Source: Saturnia japonica
Taxonomy: Eukaryota > Arthropoda > Insecta > Lepidoptera > Saturniidae
Reading direction: 5' to 3'
Length of the DNA stretch: 64,000 nt
Assembly: GCA_033032175.1 (NCBI GenBank)
Contig: CM065308.1
Coordinates: 23,056,952-23,120,951, forward strand
Shown: positions 1 to 10,444 of the stretch, one piece after another
How positions within the stretch are numbered: position 1 is the stretch's first letter
Layout: every line of letters starts with the position of its first letter
Program-made: the position numbers and the translations under genes
Notes under the pieces: model-generated
What the model saw: the letters and a program-made list of their open reading frames with translations, nothing else
Told to the model about the DNA's origin: nothing
The model's database searches: none

Positions 1-355
1 AACCCATACATTTAATGACAACATTCTCATATTTGACAGTTCATTTTCTTTCCGCATTCATGGATGTGGCGCCCCGGTACTTTTGACTTTTAGAGAATAC
101 AAATTTGATACCGCAGCGCGGTTTCAGCTGTCGAGATCTTCTAATGTTCTTACAAAATAGCACTGCAGTTGCATATGCAAGTAGGCCACTAAACAAAGCT
201 GAAAAGAATTACCCTTCCATTCAAAAAGAATTTTTAGTTTTAGATGGTGTGGTTAAATATTTTAGATCGTATTTATTTGGTAAAAAGACCACCATAATGA
301 CGGATCACAAACAGTTATTTGGTAACTTGTTTGGTATAAAAAATCCTTCGAGTAG
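1..355 (+). pseudogene. Ty3/Gypsy pol remnant, RNase H part (outermost element, piece 1)
   Basis: Bases 105-355 translate to a Ty3/Gypsy RNase H segment: YASRPLNKAEKNYPSIQKE, the YFRSYLFG stretch and the TDHKQL motif are characteristic of the family. The N-terminal RNase H part expected upstream (TDAS...GAVLSQ) is not readable in 1-104, so the gene is already decayed there. The frame stops abruptly at 355, where BEL element A begins; AGTAG at 351-355 recurs at 25830-25834 on the other side. The sequence resumes at 25835 (RT-integrase linker) and at 32524 (integrase), giving one ancestral pol gene in the same order and orientation. It is dead: no continuous frame remains. Confidence 0.8.
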
Positions 356-812
356 TGTTTCGTAACCATAACGGGTATTGAATCTGTCGCTTAATGTGAT
401 GGGATTCAACCAATGCAGAGCGTTGTGAAGCGCTCCTACGTTCCCGTCCAATCACAACGTCTTGGTGGCGCCGTTGAAAATGGCGTCAGTGAGAGAGTGT
501 CGAGCTTCGCCGGCGCATGCAACTGCGTGCGACTCGAGGTGAACACGGGAAATACCTATGTAATTACAAAATACAAACAATCAGACGTGTGCGATTCTTG
601 AGTTACCAGTAAAAGTGCATCGGACAAACCTGCGTGCGTCACGTACTCCAGCTCATCACACCACATCCAGGACGTTCCCATCGGCTGGACGAACGAGCGT
701 ACGTGGCTAAAGGTAAGAATTTCTGTCATAGGGGCGACAGATTCTTAAGCGCTAACAGCCTTCAAATAAAATCCGGTGGCTGTTTCCCAATGTGCGTGGT
801 GGTCCGCGCACA
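356..812 (+). repeat. 5' LTR of BEL element A
   Basis: 457 bp, TG...CA ends. The matching 3' LTR is split into 13847-14130 and 25653-25829; together they cover the same 457 bp. Short open frames inside the LTR have no support as genes. Confidence 0.92.
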
Positions 813-816
813 TTTA

Positions 817-834
817 TGGTGCCGAAAACCCGGG
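817..834 (+). other. tRNA primer binding site of BEL A
   Basis: tggtgccgaaaacccggg lies 4 bases after the LTR end and matches the TGG-initial sites complementary to tRNA 3' ends used by BEL/Pao elements. BEL element B has the related tggtgccgaaac just after its LTR. Which tRNA primes cannot be decided here. Confidence 0.75.
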
Positions 835-1743
835 ATTAAGGTTAAAAATACACTCAATTCAGCCTTATTCTCAGTCTAATTACTTTTCCTAAGTTTCTTA
901 TGCATAGTTCGTAAAAATAATAGTGCTTTACATCGTAATATTTCGATGTTCATGATGTCGGTAAAAAACTCAAACCTACCGACATTTAGTAATTGTTCGT
1001 CATAAATTTCAATTTATATTTCAATTTGCCCGAGCCTATTTTATAATTCGAATGCATATGAAATAAGACCGTTTTCGTTTATTTTGTGTAGTAGTTAATG
1101 AGTATTATTGAGTATAAAGAAAAATATACATTCATTTTAGTAGGTACTCAAGTAATGAACACGTGAACAGTAATATAACGTGTCTAAATTACGTAGGTCA
1201 CCGGTCGCAGCGGCCGCAGCAGTTCGTTCAATACGTTAATTTTCAGTCAATACGTTCATTCCATGTCGCGTTCTGTACCTATCGAATTTAGACGCTTAAT
1301 ATTTGTTATCAGTGATCTATTATAGTCTCGAAAGCGATTCGTACAAACAGGTTTTTTCGTTTGGTTATTTAACGTCTATTTCTTTATCTTGCAATTCGTA
1401 TTAGACGTTTCATATTTCTATGTTTCTATTTCCCGTACTCACTAATCTTTCTCGCGACAATATAATAATAATAAACAAAGTTGATTGTCTCCTCGCGCCT
1501 AGGTAACATTCACTCGATCGACTATCCGTTAATTACCTACGGTTCAATTTCGCTTATCTTTCCCATCGGGCTGATAATCTTTTAGCAACATTCTCGGAAA
1601 TGGAATTATTTTAACTTTGTTTACGTTTCTTTATATTGGAGTTTTATTATCTTTTTTAAAACAAAATAATAACTTATTTAAGAATAAGTTCATGTCAATA
1701 TTAAACACATGCAATCCTGCGTTGTCTATTGGATTTTAACTTC
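835..1743 (+). other. 5' leader of BEL A, non-coding
   Basis: AT-rich leader between the primer site and the stem-loop repeats. I see no open frame with recognisable similarity and no repeat structure beyond short AT runs. Confidence 0.6.
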
Positions 1744-2157
1744 TGTGCTACATGACTATCGTGATTATTCTCTTATGTAGTAACAATATATTTTAATCTA
1801 GTGGATATTCGTAGACTTATACTGTACTTTTATGCTATAATTTAGTGAAGGCAGGTATTTATACTATTGTATTGTACGTGTGCGTTGTAGTTTTTTAAAC
1901 TTATAATAATTAAACTTGGATATCTGTGCTACACAACTTTCGCATTTTATTCTCTTGTGTAGTACCTATACGTTTCCAACCTATATAATAATTTTATAAT
2001 CGTAATATACCTACGACGCGACGTTACACACGACTAACTGTTTACGTTAGTAATTAGTTAGTTTGGTTTATGTACTACACAACTTTCGTGTTATATTTCT
2101 CTTGTGCAGTACCTATACGTTTTCAACCAAATCATTTCATATTCGTAAAACATACTT
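1744..2157 (+). repeat. Stem-loop tandem repeats in BEL A leader, copies 1-3
   Basis: A motif of about 56 bp, ctacacaa...ttctcttgtgtagta followed by acgttttcaacc, begins at 1744, 1925 and 2071; a fourth copy is at 8172 beyond the R1 LINE. With the LINE and one TSD copy removed the starts are about 181, 146 and 141 bp apart, so this is a diverged tandem array of roughly 145-bp units. Each copy can form a stem: CTACAT/ATGTAG in copy 1, CTACACAA/TTGTGTAG in copy 2, CTACACAA/TTGTGCAG (one G-U type pair) in copy 3. The paired changes suggest a maintained RNA structure in the leader. Confidence 0.75.
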
Positions 2158-2166
2158 ATGACGTTA

Positions 2167-2200
<34 letters not shown>

Positions 2201-2447
2201 GTGGAGAAACCCATCATGGGTACACACCCGCCCGGGGGAACGAGTGGTTATGTGAGACTCCTACTCACTAAAACTCCACGGTGTACCATCCGCCGCCATA
2301 CTGGGGCGACGCGGGCACTGCGCTGGCATACAGCCGCGCCGCCCCGGCCTAATGTAGGAGACGGCTCAGTACACCCTAGCCGTCTCCTCCGTCCGCCGAA
2401 CCTGTGCAATGAGAAGACGGGCCCCCCGACCCGTCTCCTCTTTTCAG

Positions 2448-5400
2448 CTAGGGTGGCGGGAGTTGGCGAATGAACCGCCTCCTCCTGCCACCCGTTCGTC
2501 TTTGACGGAGAGGGCCGCTCAGGGGATCCCCCTCGCGCGCCCTCTCCGCAGCATCCTTCTGCGAGATGATGTCCTCGCAGAAGGAGGCCATCGCCGTCCA
2601 TGCAGTCTCGCTGCCGAGCATGACTCTCACCACACTCGGCAGCGAGAGGTCCCCTCCAACAGCTACGGCCAGAGTGCGGCGCTGTTCCACCCACGCAGCA
2701 CACTCAGAGAGAGTGTGCTGCGCCGTGTCCTCTAAAGCCCCGCACTCGTGGCACGTAGTGTTGGGCTCCCTCCTGGCTATCTTGTGCAGGTACCATCCGA
2801 AACAACCATGTCCGGATAAGTACCTGCACAAGTCTAAACGTCAGGGAGCCCTGCTCCCTGGCGCACCACTCCCGGAGGACCGGGCGGACGGCGTCTATGG
2901 TATAACGCCCATAGCGCGCGTCCGCCAGGTCCTCCTCCCACCTCCTGATGACCTCCTCCCGGGCCTCCCGCCGGACCCTGTCTACCTCTGTGGGAGCTGG
3001 AGGCTCCCCTAACTCTCTCCTCGCCGCCGTGAACCTGTACACGGCGGCGAGCACCTCCGCCTCCAACTCCCACGGCGGGGAGCCAGCAAGAACCATGGCC
3101 GCCCCCGCGGACACCGACCGGTACCCGCGGATTACTCTCAGCGCCACGACACGCTGCGTAGCACGCAGTACGCGTCTGTTCGTGGCGCTGAGGGCATCCG
3201 CCCAGATCGGTGCCCCGTAGACGGCCATGCTCTTGACAACTCCCGCGAACAAACGGCGACAGCTCGTGCCCGGCCCCCCCGAATTCGGGAGAAGCCGGCC
3301 GAGAGCCGCCGCCGCTCCCACTATCTGCGGTTCGAGTCCCTTAAAGTGGGACTCGAACCGCCAACGTCCGTCCAGGATGAGGCCCAGATATTTCATCTGG
3401 ACCCCAACCCGGACCCTCACACTTTCCACGTATATGTGGGCCCCAGGAGGCGGCCCACACCGAGGCCCATGGAATAGTAGGGCCTCGGTCTTCTCAGCCG
3501 CCACCCTGAGGCCCAACGCCTTTATGCGCCCGACCACGAGGGCAGTGCCCTTTGTGGCCAGGCGCGCCACCTCTTCATAAGTCCCCCCCTGGGCTACGAC
3601 TAGGGTGTTGTCCGCGTAGCATAGCACCCAGTCGTAGCCCATGTTCCACAGAAGCGGCCCCAACACCGACCCCTGTGGAACACCACACCCAACGTGCCGC
3701 CGAACCACATTACCTCTCCCGTCTACGAAGACGACCTCCCTGCTCTGGAGGTAGTCCCCCAACAGCCGCCGCAGGTACGAGGGCACTTCGAAAAACCGGA
3801 GCGCCTCCCGTATAACACCATGCGGCAGACTGTTGAAGGCGTTGGCGATGTCGATCGACACCGCCAACAACCTACCTCCCCCCTCGGTTCCCTTCGCAGA
3901 CCACTCCTTCAGGGTGGAGAGGGCGTCCAGCGTTGAACGCCCTCTCCGGAAGCCGAACTGCCGGTCCGGAAGTACCGGCCCAACTTCCTCCAAGTGCCGG
4001 ACGACACGAGACGCCAGTATACGCTCCAGCATTTTACCCGTGTCGTCCAGCAACACAAGGGGCCGGTACGAGGACGGGCAGTCCGGGGGGTGACCCTCCT
4101 TCACCAGAAGGCAGAGTCGCCCCACCTTCCAAAGCTTCGGGAACCGTCCAGCCGACAAACAACGGTTGAACAGCTACCGAAGCTCTCCCCCCATGTGGTC
4201 CAGCGCCACACTCAACAGCCGGCCCGGAACTCCATCCGGGCCAGGCGCCCTCCGCTTTTTGCGGAGGCGCTCCACCACCGACCCCATCTCCTCCTCGGTG
4301 ATGGGGGGGGGGGGGGGGGGGGGGGGGGTGGCAGCAACTCCTCCGCAACAGCACTCCCATATGACATGGGAGGCGGGAGGAGCTCCGGAGGGTCGGGCAG
4401 TAACGTGGCCACGACACTCGCCAGGACCTCTGAGTCAAGGGACTCCGTTACGGGGGCGCCTGCCTCCGGAACTCCTTCCGGGCCACCCGGTACGGGCGCC
4501 CCCACGGGTCCCTATCCAGGGTCCTGAGGAGCTCCTCTCACTGCTCATCCTTCGCCCGGCTGATGGCCACCTGCAGGGACTTCCTGGCTTCCCTGTAGTG
4601 GCCAAGCAGCCGGGCCTCTTCCCCAGCCACACGTGCCCGCCGCGCCGCGGAGCAGGCCACCCGGAGATCGGCAATCTCCGGGGACCACCAATATACCGCC
4701 CGCCTATTTGGCGGGCGGTTGTTGCCCCGCGGAATCGACGCGTCGCAGACCGCCGTAAGGGCCCTACGGAAGCGGTCCGCGATCGCGTCGATCTCCTCTT
4801 CGCTAGGAGCTGGTGCCCGCCAGCTCTGTACTATGGCCGCCTCTTCAGCGAGCTGCCGATTGAGGCGGCCAAGCACCCACCGTGGGAACGCAGTCTCCCC
4901 CTGCGCACGGCGCACCAACTCCCCTGGAGAGGTGGAGACCTCAAACCGGATATACCGGTGGTCTGAGAAGGTCTCCACCTCCTCCAGCACCCTCCAATCC
5001 TGCACACGGCGTGCGACAGACGGCGTGGCGAAGGAAACATCCACCACGGACCCTCCGTTATGTCGCACGCACGTGTGCACAGCTCCTCGATTGAGGAGGG
5101 ACAGCCCAGCCTGGACTGCCCACTCCTCCACCACTGCCCCTAGAGGGTCCGTGGCCACCGCTCCCCATGCCCGCGATTTGGCGTTAAGGTCGCCAAGCAG
5201 GACAATGGGGAGCGGTGACAGCCGCCTAACCACCGGCCCCAGGGAGTCGAGAAACTCCTCGAACTCCCTCAGGGGCCGGTTTGGAGAGAAATAAACTCCT
5301 ACAACCCCATACCCTCCCCAGGCGGCCGCCATGAACCCTAACCGCCTCTCCTTGACGGAGAGGGGGACCCCGTACTAAAAATTGCTACGGAGCCGTCAAT

Positions 5401-5556
5401 GTCACCCGCCCAATAAGGTTGGGCAGGGACACAGTACGGCTCCGCAGCCACCGCGACGTTGATGCTCCACTCCGCCACTGATTGCACAAATAGGTCTTGT
5501 GCAGTGGCGGAGTGGTTCAGATTCGCCTGAAGGTAGTTAGTACGGCTCCGATCCAT
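2448..5556 (-). pseudogene. R1-clade LINE ORF2 (endonuclease + RT), broken
   Basis: Five overlapping frame segments make one gene. 5556-5338 is the endonuclease N-terminus (YLQANLNHSATAQDL). 5332-4538 continues it with LLGDLNAKS and ETFSDHRYI. The linker reaches a 26-base homopolymer at 4303-4328 that scrambles the frame just before the RT. 4158-2704 is the RT: SSYRPLVLLDDTGKMLERI, RQFGFRRGRST, SIDIANAFNSLP, GVPQGSVLGPLLW. The catalytic box is YADN (3607-3618) instead of YADD, losing an essential Asp. 2831-2448 is the C-terminal zinc motif region (CHECG...HTLSEC) typical of R1-type LINEs. At least four frame breaks plus the active-site change mean no function. Confidence 0.88.
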
Positions 5557-5593
5557 TAACGAGCCGTACCAACTACCTCCGGCCTTGGCCTAT

Positions 5594-7624
5594 TCACAAT
5601 AGCCCTGGGGGGCCACCTCTTGGATGAGGGGGGCTTACAACTGCCCCCCCCCCCATGTAATGATCCGCTGGTTTGCCAGCGGCGGCACATACAGCGCAGT
5701 GTAGCTTCACTGCTGCACATTCTGCCGCCGCATGGCCCGACCCCCCGCACCTGTAGCATAGGGTGCTACGATCCTCCATAGCCTCACACATCGGGCGAGT
5801 GTGACCCAAGCCCATACACCTAAAACAACGTAACGGTTTTTCCTCCAGTGGATAGACTCGGACCACACTCCACCCGATGAGGAGACGGCCGACCTCCACT
5901 AATTTCCTGGCAGCAACGAGCGGGAGCGACAGGTGCGCGACGCCGCCACCCCAGGCATTTAGGCGAATCTCACCGGCCCTAATTTGTGACGCCTCGCAGC
6001 CACTTTTTGCCGCCACTGCCACTACCAGCTCCTCCTTGCTCACGGTCTCATCTATGCCGACGAGCCTAACGTCTGCCCTCTTAATCGGCCTGGTCACTGT
6101 AGCGACACCTGCCATCGCCTCTGTCAGCTTCAGTGCCAGGCCGTCTGCTTTTTCAGAGCCACTGGCACCAGGAAGTTCGATTATCCTGGAGCCAGTAGCT
6201 GTCTCCCGAACCTTAATCTCATCTATGCCGAGTCCGGCCAGCTGGACCACCTCCCGAGCGCCTAGTAGGGCCGCCCTGTAGTCGACCACCCTCGCCACTG
6301 CTTCCGGCTGCAGGGTGACTATCACCGCAGCTGCACGTGGCGAGGAGGGCAGCTTGGCCCTGGGGCGAGCTGCTCTCGTCTGCGGTGCAGGAGCCCTCGA
6401 AGCCACAGGAGCTACTGGAGTAGCTACTGCAGGTGCCACCTTCTTTTTCTTCCGGCGCACCACGGTTGACCAAGTTACCTCCTGCGTGTCCGCCGGAGCC
6501 AGGGTTGCAACCGCAGCTCCATCCCCCCCAGTCTCCAGTAGTGCGGAGGTAGGCGTCTCAGCCGACCTGGTTCTTGGTCCAGGCTTCTGCACCACGGACC
6601 TGGCAGGCACATGTGCTGCCTTCTTGGCGGGCGCTTGAGTTGAAGAACCCGCAGCTGCCTTCCTCTTATCCGCCGCCAAAGGCGGGCGGATAACCTGCTT
6701 GGGAGGCAGCCTTTCTTCAAAGTCCTCCAACCGGGCATTAAGGACCTGGGTCACTGAGTGTACCACTGACCTCTGAAGCCGCATCTCCATGTCTGCCATG
6801 GCTTTCCGGCACTCCTCCGCTGTTGAGTCCATCTGAGCTGACTGGACAGGAGGCACCTGCTTATTTGCGTTGGCCTCACGCCTCCATGCAGCAACCTCAT
6901 CCTTCAAGCTTTCCACTTGCCGACGTAGGTTGTTGGCCTCCCGCTGCAATCGGGCAGTTTCCTCGTTGACCGAACGATCGAGGAGAGTCTCCACCACCTC
7001 CATCAGACTCTTAGCAGCCCCCTTCAGTTCCTTGATACAGGCCCCTTTTAAGTTCCCGGACTTTCTGCATACCTGTAGTATGTCCTGCACTCCTTTGCCT
7101 GCCACTTCTCTCAACTTCTCCGTGTCTAGTGCCACCATGTTGACAACCTCGCCCGCAGGCTTAGTAGCCTTTTTGTACGTATGGCTGCCGAGGGCCCGGT
7201 CAGAGGAACTTTCGGTTCCACCCACAATGCGACCCGACGCCCCTGAGCGACCCTTACCCCTCCTGGCAGTGTTTACCTTCGCGGCAACTGAGACCTCTCT
7301 TTTTGAGTCCGAGTCAACACCCCGATCCCCGATAGATCGCTTACGTTGCAACGTAGCGCCCCCTTTATTAATCGTTAACAAAGCGTCCCCTTCCATGTTG
7401 TCCAGGGACACCTCAATCTCCTCCTCAGATGAGGAAAGGTCCACCCTAGCAGCCTCGCCGGATGACATGGACGAGATTTTTGAAATCTCACTGAAAACGT
7501 TTCCTACCTCCTGCCCATCACTGGGCGGCAAATCGGCCCCTTTGCTACCATCCTCTTTTTCCTTAAAACTAAGACTTATACTAAGGTTTTTGTTTTGATA
7601 ATTTCCGCTCATTGTTGATCCCAC
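5594..7624 (-). pseudogene. R1-clade LINE ORF1 (Gag-like), 3' end frameshifted
   Basis: 676 codons from ATG at 7624. The N-terminal third is Ser/Glu rich; the middle (about residues 190-280) is helix-rich and likely coiled coil (LQREANNLRRQVESLKDEV). The C-terminus carries nucleic-acid-binding knuckles: CFRCMGLGHTRPMC, CYRCGGSGHAAAEC and a third begun as CAVCAAAGKPADH. A run of 11 C at 5644-5654 (G on the coding strand) shifts the frame inside the third knuckle; the expected tail, including the missing Cys (GGSCKPP), is read in another frame and ends near 5556, next to the ORF2 start. In this clade ORF1 binds element RNA and forms the ribonucleoprotein. Otherwise uninterrupted. Confidence 0.85.
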
Positions 7625-8117
7625 GAATATGGGGGAATAAACAGTCCACCCAGGCAGTGCCCCCTGTACCTGGGTAAGCCTAGCGTAACCCGTCAGAGAG
7701 TCGGCCGGTTCTTAGACGGGGGTCGCACTAAAGACTGATCAACCCATCAGCCATGCGTCCTCTCGAGGTGCGCCGTCGCTTAGGATTGGGGTAATTTTTT
7801 ATAGAGGTTTTCTTCCTCGCGGTCCGGGCGATTAAGCCAAGACCCTCGGTCCCATACAAATCCGCGAGACATGACCACGACACTCCGATGGGATTACGAG
7901 AACGGCGGTTGTAAGTGAGGTAAGATATACTTCACTTACATACCTGATGGCAGTGTAAGTGCACATCAGGCCCACCAACGCCACGTCTGTTGGCCCCCTC
8001 TGATATTCAGAGGGATGCCAGACGAGGCCCCCCCCCCTCGTCAGGTATTAGCCGTCGGCCGAGAAGCGGCCGACGTTGCCCGGGATGCACCACGCGGAGG
8101 TTCCTGACTCGCACCCC
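7625..8117 (-). other. 5' UTR of the R1-clade LINE
   Basis: Non-coding, GC-rich, between ORF1 and the right TSD; includes a C10 run at 8028-8037 and the direct inverted pair gtcggccg/cggccgac near 8053-8074. Its presence up to the TSD indicates a 5'-complete LINE. Confidence 0.7.
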
Positions 8118-8129
8118 ATGACGTTATAC

Positions 8130-8230
8130 CTACGTATGACTGTTTAAGTTAGTTTATGTTATTTGCTTTTCTGTACTATACAACTTTGCGGTTTTATTCT
8201 CTTGTATAGTGTTAATATCTTTCAATGTAA
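8130..8230 (+). repeat. Stem-loop tandem repeat of BEL A leader, copy 4
   Basis: The fourth unit motif begins at 8172. Its stem is CTATACAA/TTGTATAG: both arms differ from copy 2 (CTACACAA/TTGTGTAG) at the same paired position, C-G becoming T-A, a compensatory change. Bases 8130-8171 complete the unit that the R1 LINE interrupted. Confidence 0.72.
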
Positions 8231-8443
8231 TATATTATCAGCTTTTATTAGTTAGGTATATACCAACTACGTTGTGTTCATTCTGTATAATGTGGAGCAC
8301 TTGTTCAGCAAGTGATTCGTGCTGTTATACATTCTTAGTATATAATTCGAGTTGTATAGCATAATTTTGTTTACGTTTTCACATCATAGATAACTGTGAA
8401 AACCAGACACCATTCTAATCGTTAGTTTCAATTCATATCAAGG

Positions 8444-10003
8444 ATGTCTTATAGTCTTAGACAAAAATCTAAAACCAACGTGTTATCTAAGAAACGCAAA
8501 TCCCTTACTATGGTTGGTGATGAACCTTCAATTACTATCCGAGACTTACCTGGTCTGCGCCGCAAGCGTACACTTGCATTAAATCGATTAAAAAGGACTT
8601 TAGACGTCGCTAAGTTATCTAGGCAGGATTGTTCTCATGTGGACACGTTTCTCGCTCATTACTCCGTCGTGCAGAGATTGTGCGATAACTTTGAAGAAGC
8701 TCACTCTGACATTCTCTACGTAATAGATAGTGAATCTGAGGAACAGGAAGATTTAATCCGTGAAGAGTTTGATATGATTTATTTTGACGTGATGACGAAT
8801 CATAAGCACTTATTTCCTTCCGATGCAGGACAATCAAAATTAAATGAAATTAATTACAACCATCCTAGCCTTTCAAACGTCAAGTTGCCTAAAATTAATA
8901 TACCTATGTACTCAGGTACCATTAAAGAATGGCCTAAGTTTTACGATCTTTATAATTCGTTAATTCATAACAATGAATCGCTTTCGGACGTTGAGCGCAT
9001 GCACTTCCTCATGTCAAGTCTGTCTGGTGATGCTCTCGCTCTCATACGCTCGTACCCTGCTCAAGGTGCATTCTATAGAGAAGCATACCAGACTTTGACT
9101 GATCGATATCAAGATAAACGCGAACTAGCGTTTACATGCTGGAAGGAGATATTAAATCTTGATTTTAAGTCAAACTCGGCTTTCGAGTTCCAACGTGCTC
9201 TTGATCTTACAAAAGAGAATTTAAATATTTTAAAGGGTCTTGGACTACCTACAGCTGAATGGGACTTTGTACTTTCTTACCTTTTCCTATCGAAATTAGA
9301 TTACAAAACGCGTTGCGCTTATGAACAAATACACTCTTCTGCGGAGATACCGAACTTCCCTGGTTTATTGGAATTCTTGTATACTAAATGTGAGGCACTG
9401 GTACGAGACACACATTTCTCCGCACAAAATCGTTCCCAATCTACGAAGTTTAATCGCGGTTCAGATAAAGTTCATACTTCTAAAAAATTAAGTAATAAAA
9501 CATTCAATTTTCAAAACCCTTCCGTGTTTCTTTCCAACATAAACGAACCGAAATCGAAGCTTGCTACTCAGTCTGCAAATCTGAAACCTTGTCCGTCAAC
9601 AGCTGTTGAAGCATCAGCGTCAACGGTCATGAAGTGTTCCTTTTGTTTAGAAAATCACTCTATCAACCGCTGTCAGCGGTTTGAAAAGACTTCCCTAGCT
9701 GAACGAATTGAACATGCAAAAATTCACCGTTGGTGTTTCAATTGTCTCAAACCTTCACATCGTATAAATGATTGCAGATCAGTGTTCAGGTGTCAAAAAT
9801 GTCATAATCGTCATCACATACTACTTCATACAGACCAAAAAGAAAATTCTTTTGTTTCAACTCAATCGTCCTCGGATAGTCAAAGTAACAACCAAGTTCG
9901 GGCACTTACTAGTATCGGTGACAATTCAGTTGTCCTTCTCTCTACTGCCAAAGTTCAAGTTTGTGATTCGTCGGGCAACTTTCAATCGTTTGTGCTGTTA
10001 TAG
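8444..10003 (+). pseudogene. BEL A gag (capsid and zinc knuckles)
   Basis: 519 codons from ATG at 8444. The middle has the DUF1759-type BEL Gag signature (LPKINIPMYSGTIKEWPKFY, FLMSSLSGDALALI). The C-terminal part is Cys/His-rich: CSFCLENHSINRC, CFNCLKPSHRINDC, CQKCHNRHHILLH, the nucleocapsid-like knuckles that precede the protease in BEL/Pao polyproteins. Gag itself is uninterrupted, but the frame stops at 10003 at the first residues of the protease, which continues in the -1 frame. BEL polyproteins are normally one frame, so I read this as a one-base mutation near 9985 and not as programmed frameshifting. Confidence 0.87.
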
Positions 10004-10444
10004 ATTCGGGCAGCCAAGCGCATTTCATCACTGAACGTGGTGTCAAACAACTTGGTCTAACTTGTGATGTGACTTCACGTTGTGTTCTTGGTTTAGGTCA
10101 GTCATCTGCTGCTGTTTCAGGAACTGTGCAGATTGAAATTGGTACCAATGACCAGACACTCTTCAAAATTAGCGCGATCACTTTGCCTAATATTTGTGGA
10201 AAGATGCCTTCTCGTCATATTAACGCATCCACATGGCATCATTTGTAAGGTCTTAATTTGGCTGACCCTTATTTTCATAAACCCGGTACTGTCGATCTTC
10301 TCCTCGGTGCTCTGATATCTTTACATCTCTACTACTTCCTGGTAGCGTTGCTGGAGGATTGAAGCAACCCTCAGCTCTTAGACCGTGTTTGGTTGGTTCT
10401 TACTTGGTGGAATCGACTGCAAATAGGAACAAGCTCAAACCTTT
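9988..10444 (+). pseudogene. BEL A aspartic protease region, decayed
   Basis: The retropepsin active-site box DSGSQ (about 10005-10019) and the following HFITERGVKQLGL are readable in the frame -1 to Gag. A stop (ttg taa, about 10246) and further frame change precede the RT frame that opens at 10445. In BEL/Pao the protease matures the Gag-Pol polyprotein. Non-functional here. Confidence 0.8.

Larger units (their letters stand above)
2170..8117 (-). mobile_element. Full-length R1-clade LINE, minus strand
   Basis: Poly(T) of 28 bases at 2170-2197 is the poly(A) tail of a minus-strand element. It is flanked by a 12-bp TSD, ATGACGTTATAC, at 2158-2169 and 8118-8129. ORF1 (7624-5594) is Gag-like with CCHC knuckles; ORF2 (about 5556-2448) has an APE-type endonuclease, an RT and a C-terminal CCHC motif, the layout of the R1 clade. 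The element is GC-rich, unlike its AT-rich surroundings. Bases 2198-2447 are the 3' UTR. It did not insert in 28S rDNA, so it is not a canonical R1 but a relative with other or loose targeting. ORF2 is broken by frameshifts and homopolymer expansion. Confidence 0.9.

Noticed and set aside
2566..4527. Several plus-strand frames of 80-270 codons
   Set aside because: All are antisense to R1 ORF2; no conserved motif, and low-complexity Pro/Gly content comes from GC richness.
6870..7598. Plus-strand open frame of 242 codons
   Set aside because: It is the antisense of the R1 LINE ORF1, whose CCHC knuckles and TSD orientation fix the minus strand. GC-rich DNA gives long shadow frames.
2170..8117. 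Canonical R1 in 28S rDNA
   Set aside because: The flanks are the BEL A leader repeats and no rDNA sequence is present.
8444..10020. Programmed -1 frameshift between BEL A Gag and protease
   Set aside because: BEL/Pao elements use a single Gag-Pol frame, and no slippery heptamer followed by a structure was evident; a one-base mutation is simpler.
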